NCBI GenBank assembly: GCA_030062745.1
Contig: CP099839.1
Span: 34,505,293-34,569,292, forward strand
DNA length: 64,000 bases
Direction: 5' to 3'
DNA from: Capitulum mitella
Taxonomy: Eukaryota > Arthropoda > Thecostraca > Pollicipedomorpha > Pollicipedidae
Shown here in pieces: positions 39,385 to 51,479 of this stretch. The notes beneath the pieces were generated by a model, which was not told where the DNA came from, did no database searches, and was given only the letters and a program-made list of their open reading frames with translations. Numbering within the stretch: the first letter of the stretch is position 1; each line of letters opens with the position of its first letter. The position numbers and the translations under genes are program-made.

Positions 39385-40384
39385 CTCGTCCCCGACTGGG
39401 GGGGGGGCAGTTGACTGTCCTCCCCCCTGAGGTTTTTCTGGGATTGCGAGAGAACAAACAAACACAGAGTCACGAAACTTGGTGTATCTTTTGCGTCATC
39501 AGTTTTACATCTCGTGTCAGAGTTTTGACCTCAGGTCAGGTCAGGTGCCTGACCTAGGCCAGGTGAAACAGACCTATGTCAAAAAAAGTTTAGCGCCCTC
39601 TTACTTTTTCACAAAACAAGATACCTCAATAATACTTTCAGGGATTAGTGAACGTGATAGACGCAAGAAAGCCGCTATCTCAGATTTTTCGGAATTTTCC
39701 GGGCCATTGACCTAAGGTCAAGCCCATTTTTAACACATGTCGTTTTTTTCGGAAATTGACGGAATATTTCATAACATTTTTAGTGTGGAGTGAAGCAGAC
39801 ATCTAGTTACCGTCATTGGGCAAAGTATCAATGACTTCCAGCCATTGACCTGAGGTCAGGTCACGAATAACTGTAGTGAGCCAAAATGTACCACCGTCAA
39901 AATCGGAGATGAATTACTCAGAATGGGTAGGAAATGGCAAAACTGGCTTGCACAGACGTAAGTAATACCAGGAATCTCAAAAAGTTTGAAAAAGTAGCAT
40001 ATTTTGGAAATAAACAGGCTGTCGCGGATAAAGCTGCGCGAATTTTGTAGATATTGAACAAATCTTGGAAATTAGACGAGTATCAGCATCCGCGGACCTT
40101 TAATTGTGCGCCGGTGCCATTACCTAAGCGTTTTTAATCACAGCCCTTGAGATTCAGGCCATTTCTCAGTCTCATGCAATCGGCTATGAGAAAACATACA
40201 TAGGGCGTAAATTGCTTACAAATTATCTAAAACTAAAATGAGATTAGTTTCGAGCTCTACTCGTCACAAGCTTCCCAACGGTGTGCTTATTTTTATCGTG
40301 CGACCAACCGTTCGTGAGTTAGAGGGGGCGGCCAACTGCCCTCCAGTCGCCCATTTTCGAAACGGGCCGACGGTCGTGCGCGAG
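39385..40384. mobile_element. TTAA-flanked piggyBac-like MITE, family B, copy 2
   Basis: 1,000 bp, TTAA at 39381-39384 and 40385-40388, same orientation as 6113-7310. Ends CTCGTCCCC and GTGCGCGAG. It lacks the interior stretch corresponding to about 6760-6960 of copy 1. AGGTCA clusters at 39528-39570 and 39845-39870 are conserved. Its left TTAA lies only about 12 bp from the end of the Penelope-like fragment. Confidence 0.88.
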
Positions 40385-40388
40385 TTAA

Positions 40389-41039
40389 ATGGCTTCCGAT
40401 TTACGACATATACGGCTATGAACTGTGCAAACGATATAAATCGTAGTCAAGGGCAAGAGAAGCTGGTTTTCAGTGGGGGTAGGCAAAAAAACACGCAAAA
40501 CGCGACACGCAGACCTCTTTTGAACAGACCACAACGAGACACGCCAGATGAGTTATACTGGCGAGTTCACAATTGATTGAGGAACAAAGTGGTATTACTT
40601 TTTAACAGTTTGCTCCGAGTCGCGCCACCATAATCTCCAATTGAACTCAAATATCTCGAAAAATGTCGATTTCGTGCAAAATCACGACTTTCACCGATTA
40701 ACCTGTGCCATAGGAATACATCTTAAGTAAGTTTTGACTATTTTACAGCAGTGTCAAAACGACGAAAATCTTTTCGTAAGATTGATGCTAATTTTAACAA
40801 CAGTCCCACCCTCCATACCATCACAATCACGGTGTAAACACAAAGGATCCGAAAACTGAAAATGCCTCCACGTTGAGCGCGTGCTGGCCCAGAGCCCAAC
40901 ATCTGCCCCATTGGGCGGACGAGGTTAGCCCTATGAAGTGATATGCAGTCGGTACCTTGTGACGTGTGGCTACATGGTCACCGCATTGTTGTGACTGAAG
41001 AAACTGAAGATTAAGTGTAGCGGCACCACATGTTGTAAA
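40389..41039. other. No gene recognised
   Basis: Intergenic, nothing convincing. Confidence 0.4.
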
Positions 41040-41720
41040 GCTTGCGAAACGGCCTTTGAAGTGTTCCTGTGGCTAGCAAGCGCCACGCGCTGATCCCGGT
41101 GCTGTACATGACGTCGTTCTCCAATCGATTCTCTGTCGAATGAACCAGGTTGTCTCGGTGTGAACCACGGTTGGCGATTTGGCGCCAGGAGGGATGTCGT
41201 GTCGGCGATAGCCTCGAGCTCGATTGAAAATGGGCGAAATCGCCTCCTGCATCGATTCGCATGATGTGGCATGGCCGGAGCGGCAGCAGTGCATCTGATC
41301 GGCGTTTGGCATGATCGGAACGACGAAAGAACATGCTTTCCGTTGGTTCCAGTTTCATGTCAGTCATCTGCGTCTTTGCATTCAAAATCGCCGTAAAAAC
41401 CATTTTGAACAGGGGCCGCAGCTACTCCATCCGGCGGATGAAGTCGCCTCCTAAGTGATTCCCTACCGGTATTTCGTTGTGGTTGGTCATCGTGTCCTCG
41501 GGCTCGTATCTGCAACGATTTGCGAGATTATGATCCCATTTTGAAACCTTGCAAAACGGGCATTTTTTCGTGTTCCCGAGGCCAGCACGTACCACGTGCC
41601 TGTCCCGGCTCCGCCTCTTCCATGCGATACCACTCTCCAATCGATTTTTTGTCGAACGCACCCGGTTTTGTTCGGCGCGACCCGTTCTTTCTGAGCTCGA
41701 CCGCCCGGAAGCCGCGTGCG
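41040..41720. repeat. Tandem duplication, period about 516 bp
   Basis: GTGTTCC..GGCTAGCAAGCGCCACGCGC then TCTCCAATCGATTCTCTGTC at about 41060-41140 recur as GTGTTCCCGAGGCCAGCACG then TCTCCAATCGATTTTTTGTC at about 41570-41655. The identical minus-strand phrase IDW in both frames reflects the duplication. A GGACAGACAGACAGACAGGC tail at 41870 may mark the end of a dispersed repeat. Confidence 0.65.
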
Positions 41721-41899
41721 TTTGAATTTTTCAAAACCATGTCGGATTTCGCCAACCCCGTGCCCCGAAACCCGAAAATCTAATATAATGCACTGCGCCA
41801 CCAAATCTCCGAGGCGGCCAAAGTTCAGGCACTTGCGACTGCTAGTCTCGCCGCATCATCCCGTCCAAACGGACAGACAGACAGACAGGCGTCAGACAA

Positions 41900-44800
41900 A
41901 ACAAGGTCGGTGAAATACCCAGGTTTTGTACTTATGTTACCCATAATCCGACTGGCTGAAATCCCCCCCCCCCTCCTCACCATTAATTTAGTCTTAAGGT
42001 AGGCCCTGTTCCATCGAACCAGTCAGTGACACCCATGCTATGGTTACGTTTTCCTTTCCGCATTTTGGGCCATCCGCCAACTCACGCATGGTCGGATTTC
42101 ATGGCCTACTGCTACCACACGGATGAACGTTGACGTGTCGTACACCTCCCGAGACGTGAAGCCCAGAGGAACACCGGTAGGGCCTTGACACGACCAGGCC
42201 TGTTGAAAACGACACCCCTGACCACTGACTGTTTGACGACAACGTCTATCATTATCTCATTTCTAAATGCTTTATGCCATTTTGAGTTGTATTCTATGCT
42301 CGATGCCTGTTTGTTGTCCCATTTTTAAAACTGTTAGAAAATACTGTTTTTTCTCTCTAGGGACCGGGATCCATATTGGGGGTTATGATGCACGGTCCCC
42401 AAAAGCGAATACAACTTGGCACTCCTGGTGGCAGTGCCGTCGGTTGGCCCGGTATTGACTGGGACGTTTTGATACCTTCTATTGATTCAGGGAGGAGGCG
42501 CTTAATGGCCCTCCCCCTTCCGTCAGTATCGAAAACCAGTCCCCTGATTTGACTGGTTTAAACGGCAATCGATAACGCTGAACCGTGCAGTCTTGTGACA
42601 TACGCAGTTTGTAACTTTTGGGCCAGCAATGGTGCTGACGTCACAGATCCGGTCAAACCCCAAAAGTGGCCGTTGTCTCCAGAGTCGCGTAATAACAATG
42701 AAAAGCATACTGGACTTAAGTCTGAATAGTAATATGTCTCAGGACAGCTTTACCTCATATCCTGAATGCCACCTAACGAAAGGTGGGAACCGAAACCAAA
42801 AACTGCCGCCAGTCAAAATAAGGTGGGCTAAATGCGCTGAGAAGCTGACATATGGGGAGAGGTTATAGGTTTTCTGGCCCTCGGCTTGACCCCGCAATCA
42901 CTTACACAAAGTGACACCTCTGGATAGGCCAATGTTAGGGATAGGAATCCGTGCTAACAGTACAATAGCCAGCCAGTTCCTGGCGCCAATTCAAAGGGAT
43001 GGAGCCTAGGGGCTCATGGGCTTTTACGATGCGCGATAAAATCTGTAGAACAATGTATGAGGACAGTAATAAGAGGAAAAACAAGGAGCCCAGATCCCCG
43101 AATGCATCCTCTCCGATCCAAACTCTCTTAGAATATTTCCGAATCCACTCCCTGTGGGTCATAACCAACAGACGAACGAATTAAATGCTATCAAATGTAA
43201 CTTATGACGTTTTTCTTACCCACTTCCCCAAAAAATATTTAATAACTTGCTGGTCCACGATTACCTGTTTCTTTCGTACGAGAAATGTGTCGGGCTTTGT
43301 CATCTTTCCATGAGCATTGCCACTGTCAGTGAAAGAGACCAGGGAATCAGAAATGTTTAATCTCCTTACGAGCGCATGCTCTTAATTGCTACCCTTAACC
43401 ACAAGTCGTTAGATCCTAGTGTTTACCTGCTCAATATCCAAATTCTTTAAAAATGTTACAGTGATTCAGTAGAATCTTAGTTCTTCGCATCACCTGAGTT
43501 TCCATTTTATTCCGTTTTTACTTAGTTTCGTTATTTAAACCTAACCATCTCACCAAAAACATGGTGAGCTCTGTTTCTTCAGTTTAGAAACAGTTTGAAG
43601 CCGGGTCGCGTGTTTCCTAGTTTGCGACCCTGACATATGATTTCGGCCGATGACGCCTGGCTGACCGTCGATAGGGCCACTTTCCGCCAATAGATTGGCC
43701 ACGTTTTCCGAAATTGTCATATGCCCGACCCGAAAAATTCCCCAGATTTGTAGGTAAATGCCTTCTCGTCTAGTAAGAATGTCATCCAAATTGAGGGATG
43801 TCGTCGGGAGTTTTATTACTGAGGATCCCTGTTGATGTAAGTCCAGCATGTTCTCCATTTCACAGGGTTGTACTATGCGGCCCAGGCGACCTTATCGCTT
43901 CCACAATGCGTGCTAACTAGAGCCTTTGGCGTCTTCCGAAATGGCGAAATTCACCTGAGGTAACTGTTTGGTACAGTCGGGCAAACCCGCAAGTTTCCAA
44001 CTTTATTTTTGGGAATACAATGTCTCATATCGATATCTGTGAAGAGGAACATATATACACAAGACTGTTTTCTAATTTTATGTAGTTCATTCTCTCGTCG
44101 TTAATCGTTTTATTTCATCCATCGTAAGCTGGTTTTCCCCTCTTTCAATGCCAGAAAGTCGTTCAAATGCGCCGCTGTGGGACGCCGTTCACTGCGTCCC
44201 GCCGACGCCTTGTCGTTCAGCCGTGCTCTGGTGGCGACGCGGAGAGGTCATAGTTTTGTAAAGACGGCGCTACAAAGATGCGCACGCACTGTCGACAGCG
44301 TGCGTTGCGCAGTGCCTCAGTGGGGAATGATGGAATTCTGGCAGCAGTATGTTTAAAAATGAGTATACTCGGCATATGACAACGAAAACAGAGCATCACA
44401 GTTCTAACGTTCCTTTCAGCCTGGGCGCACTTGAAGAAGGCCGACTCCCATGGCATGGAAAAGGACATCCAGGCACAGATCACAGCACCGAGGGCCCTGG
44501 TCAGTATGGTTACTTGTGAGGTAGGGTTCTGAAAGCTCCTGGCTTGCAGCGTTATTAAAGGTGTCACTCTGGGGGAAAGGAGCCCCATTTAAACCCATTT
44601 TCATCCAGGGCGGGAGCAACACCCCACCGTAGGTTTCCCGGCGTCAAAAGTAAACCGTGCGCGCCACCGCGCTGAAATTGAATGGCTTTTCATATGGAGC
44701 ATTTTCACCTTACATCAAAATCTGAACATCCTGCATAGAAGTCGTGAGGCTCCAGAAGGCGTTTCTGGATGATATGCCAGGTCCTTTTGCGGTCGCCTCA

Positions 44801-45787
44801 GACGCATCCTCGCTCGTTTGAATATCGGCGCTGAAAACCGATATTTAGCAATACTACGATTAAATGAGTGATATTCGTGACAAATGACTAGTTGCATAGT
44901 CTACGAAATGTTTGGAACTGCCATCCGGACTTAGGGGACATCACCGGGAGAGGGCAAGGCAACGTCATGTGGAAGTAGGTGATATGTGCTTGCAAGTTAC
45001 GGCTGGATAAAGAAACTTTTCTATATCCCTTAACGCTGATACACAAGGAAATAGGGTATAGTGTGGTATAACTACGGATCAAGGGCGAAGTCAGATACAG
45101 AAGTTTGTAAGGCTTAGACTTTGATTGACACCTACCAAAATGCTATGCATTACACTCATTCCAATCCAATATGGAAAGACTTAACCAGTCATACGAGAGT
45201 TGAATGTTACGAACTCATACAGTGTGGACGTAAAAACATTCACCAAATTTTATTGCAGAGCATAAAAAGTTTACTATTTTTTCTCGTATTCATGAAATTT
45301 CCACAGTATTTTCTGCATTCTGAGCCTATATTTCCAATGCCGGTATGGCGATATTCTGAAGCATAAGTGTGACAAAACAGCAAACTGCACATTCTTTATG
45401 CCACCCAAACACCGCACAACCGAAAACAAAAGTAAAACTACACCAAAAGAAGCTTCCTCTTTAAGGTGTAGTTTTGTGGACTGACCCATGTAACAGAACA
45501 AAGTTAACCGCAGTATTTATAGAAAAGTTCCATCTATTGACTGGTTAAAAAAAAATTATCGATGCGCATTTTGGCGAAGAAAGATTACATTTTCACTGCC
45601 CTCATGCCAAACTACGTTACGTGACAAAATGGCACGAGACCAAGAAGCCAAAATTTGCGTAGAACAAAAACAAAACGATTTGAAGTCATCCCTGCAACAT
45701 TATGAGTTCAGTCATATTTAATGAACATCACTGTCCTTTCAAACGATATCAGTCAGCAGTTCCAGGGTGAGTGTAGTTGTTTGTGAG
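41900..45787. other. Intergenic stretch with degraded MITE ends
   Basis: Contains right ends of CACCCCTG-type MITEs near 42200, 42430 and 42915 and otherwise nothing I recognise. One weak exon-like interval (44420-44499) is discussed as a lead. Confidence 0.4.
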
Positions 45788-47318
45788 TAGGGACGCAGCC
45801 AGGATTTTCTTAAAGGGGGAGTCAGATGCGTATCCAAGGGGGACGATGAGGGCGATCGCCTCCCCCGAGCCTGAGAAGAGCCCTTCTCGGGCTGACCCAA
45901 AAGGGGCCCCTCTCAGACTCATAAGAGGCCCTGATGGGGCCCCGTATGAGCTTCACGGAGTCCCGGTGAAAACGTGACGGGTTCTTGATGCAGTAAGGGG
46001 GCCTCAGGGAGGATTAGATGGCCACTAGATACGTAGAAGGGCTCCTGGAGTTCCAAAATGCCCCCTGGGACCATAACAGGGCCCCAACACAGCAGATTTC
46101 CCCTGGGACTTCTAGAAGCGTCACAGGGCCACTGAGACGGCCTAGACGAGGACTGAGTCCTAAGGACAGCATAGGGGTTCCTGGAGTGGCATAGGGACCC
46201 CGAATGGGTCTCACGGACCTGTGTGAAAAGCTGGAAGTTCCTCATGCAGTCAGAGAGCCTCCGGTAAGGCTAATGAGACCCTGAGATGGCAAAATGGCCC
46301 CTAAGATGGATAGAAGGGCCCCTGAAACTCCCCAAGGGTTCCCGGGACCGCAAGAGGAGCCCTAACACGGAAAAAGTTAAAGAGATCCAAACCCGTAGAG
46401 GGACCCCTGTTGGCCTGTAGGAGACCCCCTGCCGGTCTGTAGTGCCCCCTGCCGGCCTGTGCGGGTCCCCTGCCAGCCTGAAGGGAGCTCCTGCCGGCCT
46501 GTAGGGGCCCCCTGCTGGCTTGCACGAGCCCCCTGCCGACCTGTAGGGGGCCTCCTGCCGGCCTTTTGGGTTCCCACCAGCCTGTAGGGACCAGCTGCCG
46601 GTCTGTAGGGCTCCTTGCCGGCCTGCTGGCCCCCTGCCAGCCTTCGGGATCCCTGCTGACCAGTGGAGGGATCCCTACTGTTCTTTGGAGGCCCTGCCTG
46701 ACTGTAAGGGTATTTTGCCGGCCGGTCGGAAGCGCCCCACTGCTTGCCTGTAGCTGGCCCCCTGTTGGCATGATTGGGCCCCTGCTGACATGCAGGGGCC
46801 CTTGCCGGCTTGTGGAGGGGCTCGCTTACGGCCTGTGGAGAGGCCCCTGGTGTGTAGAGGAGCCCCCTGAAATCTGTGGAGGCCACCAGTAAAAAAATGT
46901 TTTTGGTGCGATCATTGACAATCAGGTAAGACCTAGCTGGTTGCAACTAATAAAGTTTAGCGACGGCAATCGTCCATTGTCGGGACATTTTCAGTGGCTG
47001 TTTTTATTCAGGGGACCCACTCATAGGACACAGCTCACCATTTGTCACGCACCCCCATCCCCGAGACTTTGGGCCGGCTATACCCCTGTGCGAGCCTCTT
47101 GTGAAATATTATGTAAATATTTTTGTCCAGGGGGCCCATATGAAGTGAGGGGGTCCACCGCTAAACGAGGACCCTCTCCTTCGAAACTCTTGGCAGGCTG
47201 CGCACCTTCCCCCGAGTGTGTTCGGCGAGCTTCTGGCACAGAAAAGGTCTCCCTGAGACTGCAATCGAGGCCCCTGAAGCGCTAACAAAAGCCCCTGATA
47301 CGGCTATAGGGGCCCTAA
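45788..47318 (+). mobile_element. hAT-like element copy 2, left part
   Basis: Starts TAGGGACGCAGCCAGGATTT, a degenerate form of the CAGGGGCG terminus. It follows copy 1 (24685-27192) block by block: GGGGACGATG.GG.GATCGCC, GGGGCCCCGTATGAGCTT, the GGCCTGTAGGG minisatellite (46400-46870), AATCGTCCATTGTCGGGACA and GAAGCGC.AA.AAAGCCCCTG. Homology stops at 47318, where a TTAA-type insertion begins, and resumes at 49837. Overall divergence from copy 1 looks about 20-25% by eye. Confidence 0.7.
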
Positions 47319-47552
47319 CCCGGCGCCGCCTGGCGTGTTTCACATACCCTCGACGGCCTGAGGGGGTGGGGGAGTGTCAAAAAGGGGCACCCCCTGGTAT
47401 CTCAGGATCTAACTGTGGGATCTGAACCGGCCTACCACGGATCGATAGCACTGAGCCTTGCGATTCAGAAAATACCATGCAAGCCCTAGTCACGTGACTG
47501 ATGACGCCACAGGTCACGCAAAATGCACAACACGACGTCGGAAAAACTGATA

Positions 47553-47801
47553 CTGGTTCATAAGCAACGGAGTTATAAGAAGTCCAAAAGTACCCGCCAT
47601 TTTCACATTTTTGCCCCCTGTATCCACAAATTCCAAAATTTTGAAAATTTCTTTTTATCAAAATGTAGTTCACGTCACGGCAAATCGATTGCCGTTTGTT
47701 GCGATGAAATCGGACGAGTAGTTCTCGAAATCTTGGGGGGGGGCCGAATCCGCCCCCCCTGCCGGGAATCGACCATACCGTCTAGCCCTCCGGGAATAGG
47801 G
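47553..47801 (-). mobile_element. Family A TTAA element fragment, copy 4
   Basis: About 249 bp matching one end of family A (AACGGAGTTATAAGAAGTCC, the GGGGGGGGGCCGAATCCGCC hairpin, CCGGGAATAGGG) and ending at TTAA 47802-47805. The rest of the element is absent. Confidence 0.85.
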
Positions 47802-48653
47802 TTAAGGTCAGCCTAGGTCAGGTGGAATATTGCTCATACTGAATGTCAGAGATCGATACTTACGCTCAGCCGTTTTGATCCACGTCACAAAAAGGACGGA
47901 AGTGAAACCTTCTGATGATTAGTTTCGTGTTACCTGCTTTTCATCCAGTTCAGGTCATTCTAGGTCAGGTCAGATAAAATTGCGTAACTCTTCATGACCA
48001 AAAGCAATAGTTACTCGTTGGTATTCTTAGCTGCGTTAGGTACAGAAATTAGGTGACATTTCGTGATAATCAAATGTGCTCTGTTTGCTCCTTATTGGTT
48101 CAAGGTGAAGCCAGGTCAGGACAGAGTCATTTTCTGACGAAGAACAGTAATTGCACTCTTCTGCTTCTGAGCAATCTTCCACAGACAATGTTGTATTTCA
48201 TTTTGTATTGACATCAACCTGTGACGTGACCTCACATGACCTCACGTTGCATTAGGTGAACCTTACTAAAAGACGCATATAGATTTGCTCTTCTGGCTTG
48301 AACGGTAAGGAAGATCAGCGGCAACCACTCCTATCACCTACAATGCGAATCGGTCCAATTGTCATCATGTATGTGTCCTAGCATGACCTCTAATTTTGGC
48401 GTGTGGCGGTTGCATATCCTTTTGGGGACCGTGTCCTATGAAAATATAAATAATCCGTGTAGCATATTCGCGAATATTACAAAATAAACGAAGCATGCTC
48501 GCGTGACAAACACAACACAAACACATACATGTAAGGGTTCACTTATGAAGTCATATCTCCATGACCTGACCTAGCAAGGAAGTAGTTTTAATGTCAAGAT
48601 ATATAAAATGGATTGAGGAACAGTTAATGAAAGATTGGTTGGGCTGGCTTTAA

Positions 48654-49836
48654 CCGAGGGGGGGGGGTTTCGCCACACACACACACTCACCAGTCAATAC
48701 CGGGTTAATACGCGCACTGGAAGGAGGTCTTTTTGTGCTTCCCCCCACCTGTGATTCTTGAATATCTCGAGAACGGATCGAAGCTGGCTGCTGCTACTTT
48801 GCCACATTTATGTCAATTGAAAAACTCGTCGATTGACGCAGAAAAATCGGAAACCAGCCGGAAATTTTTCAAGTTTCAAGCATTTGAAGTCCGACAAACA
48901 TAACGGAAATGACAGTTGTCGCTGACAAAGGGGAACGTTGTGAACGAACCCGCGTTCTATCGAAGATTACCTTTTGAGCACAATCACGCGACGTCATACG
49001 GGCATAAGTGATGGATGTACCAAAATCAAAGCCAGGATCAACAAGGGTCAAGGTCACCAAAGGTCAAGGTCAAACAGCTTGTGACCTGGTCCAGATTTGT
49101 TTTGCGACATGTCGGTTTGTATGAAATATGCATTCAAAGACCCCAATAAAAACACATGTGCGCACATGGATACGCTTACATATATACCAGGGTCATTGTG
49201 CCCTGGTCCATATCTGCTTTGCGATACGTCGATTTGTATGAAATATGCGTTCAAAGACCCTACCAAAAACACGTTTGGCACATTGATACTCATATGTATG
49301 TACATGTATACATCTACATACTTACATAAAAATAAACGCCAGAAGTGACCAAATGTACCGATGTTGGTTACCTTCACTGAAAATACGCCAAAAGATACGT
49401 GTTGTGTCCTTATTTACACACAACCTGTCCCGTGTTGCTCGAAATCTGATCTGCAAAAGGAGAAAAATGACTCCATAGGTCAGTGACCTGACATGACCTT
49501 GACCCGAAATCCTCAGTCAAGACGCAAAATGAATGGAGATTGTCATATGCCACGTTTTAACGGCCAAACAAACACCCTTTTCCCGTTTCGTCCGAAAAGT
49601 CGTACGGAATGGCCTGTATGGGCTGAGAAAGTGTCAAAAGTTGATTTTTTACCCCATTTGACCCTGAAGATATTGACTCAGGGTTATGAAAGCTGCACAC
49701 AACGTAAATCGTTATAGCCCCACCCTGTCCACAGAATTTCGTACCTCTAGCTCTTTCTGTTGCCGAGACCGGAGGGGAGCACTTTTTGACCCCCTTCCAG
49801 TGCGCGTTTGCGCGAAACCCCCTTCCACTGCGCGGG
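48654..49836. mobile_element. TTAA-flanked piggyBac-like MITE, family C
   Basis: About 1,183 bp between TTAA 48650-48653 and 49837-49840. Inverted subterminal block CGCGCACTGGAAGG.GGTC followed by GTGCT(T/C)CCCC is present at both ends (left about 48711-48750, right about 49770-49815). The left end also carries a (CA)n and an extra TTAA (48705). It has two TCAAGGTCA sites at about 49044-49073. A tandem duplication inside is listed separately. Confidence 0.75.
49076..49290. repeat. Tandem duplication, period about 117 bp
   Basis: TGTGACCTGGTCCAGATTTG...GTATGAAATATGCATTCAAA at 49079-49145 recurs as TGTGCCCTGGTCCATATCTG...GTATGAAATATGCGTTCAAA at 49196-49260. Inside family C. Confidence 0.85.
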
Positions 49837-50763
49837 TTAAGACTGTCAGATATACCCCATGCAACAGAGGAAGACCCCTGGTACAGCCATGGATACTATT
49901 GTAAACGTTCATAGGGTCCATGACACTGCACACGGGCCCTGAAATCGCCAAAAGGACTTTTGTAACTTCCGAAGGTCTCTTGAGATGGCAAAAATGTTTT
50001 CCAGAAACAACAAGAAGGGCACCTTAGACAAAAGTTGGTCCAATGAGACGACCAAATGGGCCCCGAAACTACTAAGCCTTGAGACGTCCAAACAGCTCCT
50101 GAAATGGCCAAAGGACCTTGAGCATTGTTAGAGCGAGAGACTTATGTATTGATATATAGGGACTTATATAGACCTTTTTCACTGCCCGAGGGTTTCTTAG
50201 ACGGTGAAAATTCCCCAGGGATGACAGGAAGGGACCCGAGACGGCTTAAGCGTCCTGAAGCCGCCAGATGGGTCCATGACACTGCCCAAGGCGTTTCTGG
50301 AACTGCCAAGGAGCGTTTTGAGACGTCCCGAGGGACACGTGAAAATATAAAGGGGACCAGAGACCACTATAGGACCCTGACACGGCAGACGGCCCGAGAC
50401 CACCAAAAAGTAAGCAAAAAAGTCTCCAGAAGCTAAGAAGGGGCAGAAGGGCTTCTGGGCCAGATGCAGATACGACGCTTGAAGCAGAGGGAGGGACGCA
50501 GCCGCCCAAAATCCCGCCGGTGTTATCATATTTTGGCCACTTTGTAGGGGGACAAAACCAAAATTTCCTGAAATCAGGTGATGCGCTTGAATTTTGCGGT
50601 TACTTTTTATGGCAAACAAACGCGAAATTTCATCAGATATTTTACCCTGGACCCGAGTAAATCCACGTTTTTTTCGTATCTGAAGAAGGGGAAGACCCTG
50701 GCCGTGAGTGGGGCTCCGCGCTGACCATTCGCCCGCCCAGGCGAAATCTTGGATTCGCCCCTG
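49837..50763 (+). mobile_element. hAT-like element copy 2, right part
   Basis: Resumes homology with copy 1 at GATATACCCCATGCAACAGA (copy 1: 26191 onward) and runs to the terminus GGATTCGCCCCTG. Blocks shared with copy 1 include CTTGAGACGTCCA.ACAGCTCCTG and GAAGCAGAGGGAGGGACGCA. A clean 8-bp duplication is not visible for this copy. Confidence 0.7.
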
Positions 50764-51091
50764 GGAGAGGGAGAGGGTGCCCGAAGCGCGGTGAGAACTG
50801 AAGTCATACGAAAACCGCCTGCTGACTTACGATTCACTAAAAAATGCGAGCCTGAGATGGGGACGTCCCAATAGAGGGGGGGGAGGGAGATGCAACCCTT
50901 TCTAACTGCCCCGATGATAGGCAGATTGAAAAATGGGTCATCTCACGCCTGCCTCATCCCAAGTCAGATTTCCCTAGACCAGTCCCTTTTGAGGCTCAAA
51001 AGGGGCGCCCTTTTGAGCTCTCGGGAAGGGCGCCTCTCCGGCATTCGAGGGGCGCTTGAGTTTTCATGACCATTAAGTTAAGAGGTGAGTT

Positions 51092-51479
51092 CAGGGGTGT
51101 CTATTTCTGTAAATGGTTGAAGGCGGCCTAGGCTAGGGCCCGACAAGCTATCCCCCGACCCCAAATGTGGATTTCTTGACGGATTTAGCCAACTTTATTT
51201 TGGCCAACGGAAATTATACGTTTTTTGTTACTATTTGTAAAAAAAAAAATACATTTCATGCATGTATATACATGTATAGCAGAGATACATTGTTTTAGAC
51301 TTTATTCTTTGCTTTCTACTTATCTCTTATCTATTGTGACCGTTCTTTTCGCTATTGTTGCCCATTTCCCTTAAATACTGGCAGAAAATATTGGAAAGGG
51401 GGCTAAGCCAACATCGGCGGCCCAAATCAACATTGGTTGGGGCAGGGTCCTCTCAAAAGAATGTACATCGAAATCTCTG
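51092..51479. mobile_element. MITE with CAGGGG termini (hAT-like), copy 2
   Basis: 388 bp homologous to 8209-8654 (GGATTTAGCC, GGCCAACGGAAATTATA, GGCAGAAAATATTGG). The left end CAGGGGTGTCTATTT is clear; the right end is decayed. It has a poly-A run where copy 1 has (TA)n. Confidence 0.7.

Larger units (their letters stand above)
47319..49836. mobile_element. 2.5 kb cluster of TTAA elements inserted in hAT-like copy 2
   Basis: Bounded by CTAA (47315-47318, probably a mutated TTAA) and TTAA (49837-49840). The outer left end CCCGGCGCC.. and outer right end ..GCGCGGG both fit CCCG termini. Inside lie a family A fragment (47553-47801), a family C element (48654-49836) and 0.85 kb of AGGTCA-rich DNA of unknown origin (47806-48649). 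Comparison with copy 1 of the host element gives the empty site. Confidence 0.75.

Noticed and set aside
46301-46946. Repetitive ORFs (QAGRGPLQAGRG type), also at 25158-25598
   Set aside because: The frames stay open because of the GGCCTGTAGGG minisatellite inside the hAT-like elements; several frames are open at once.
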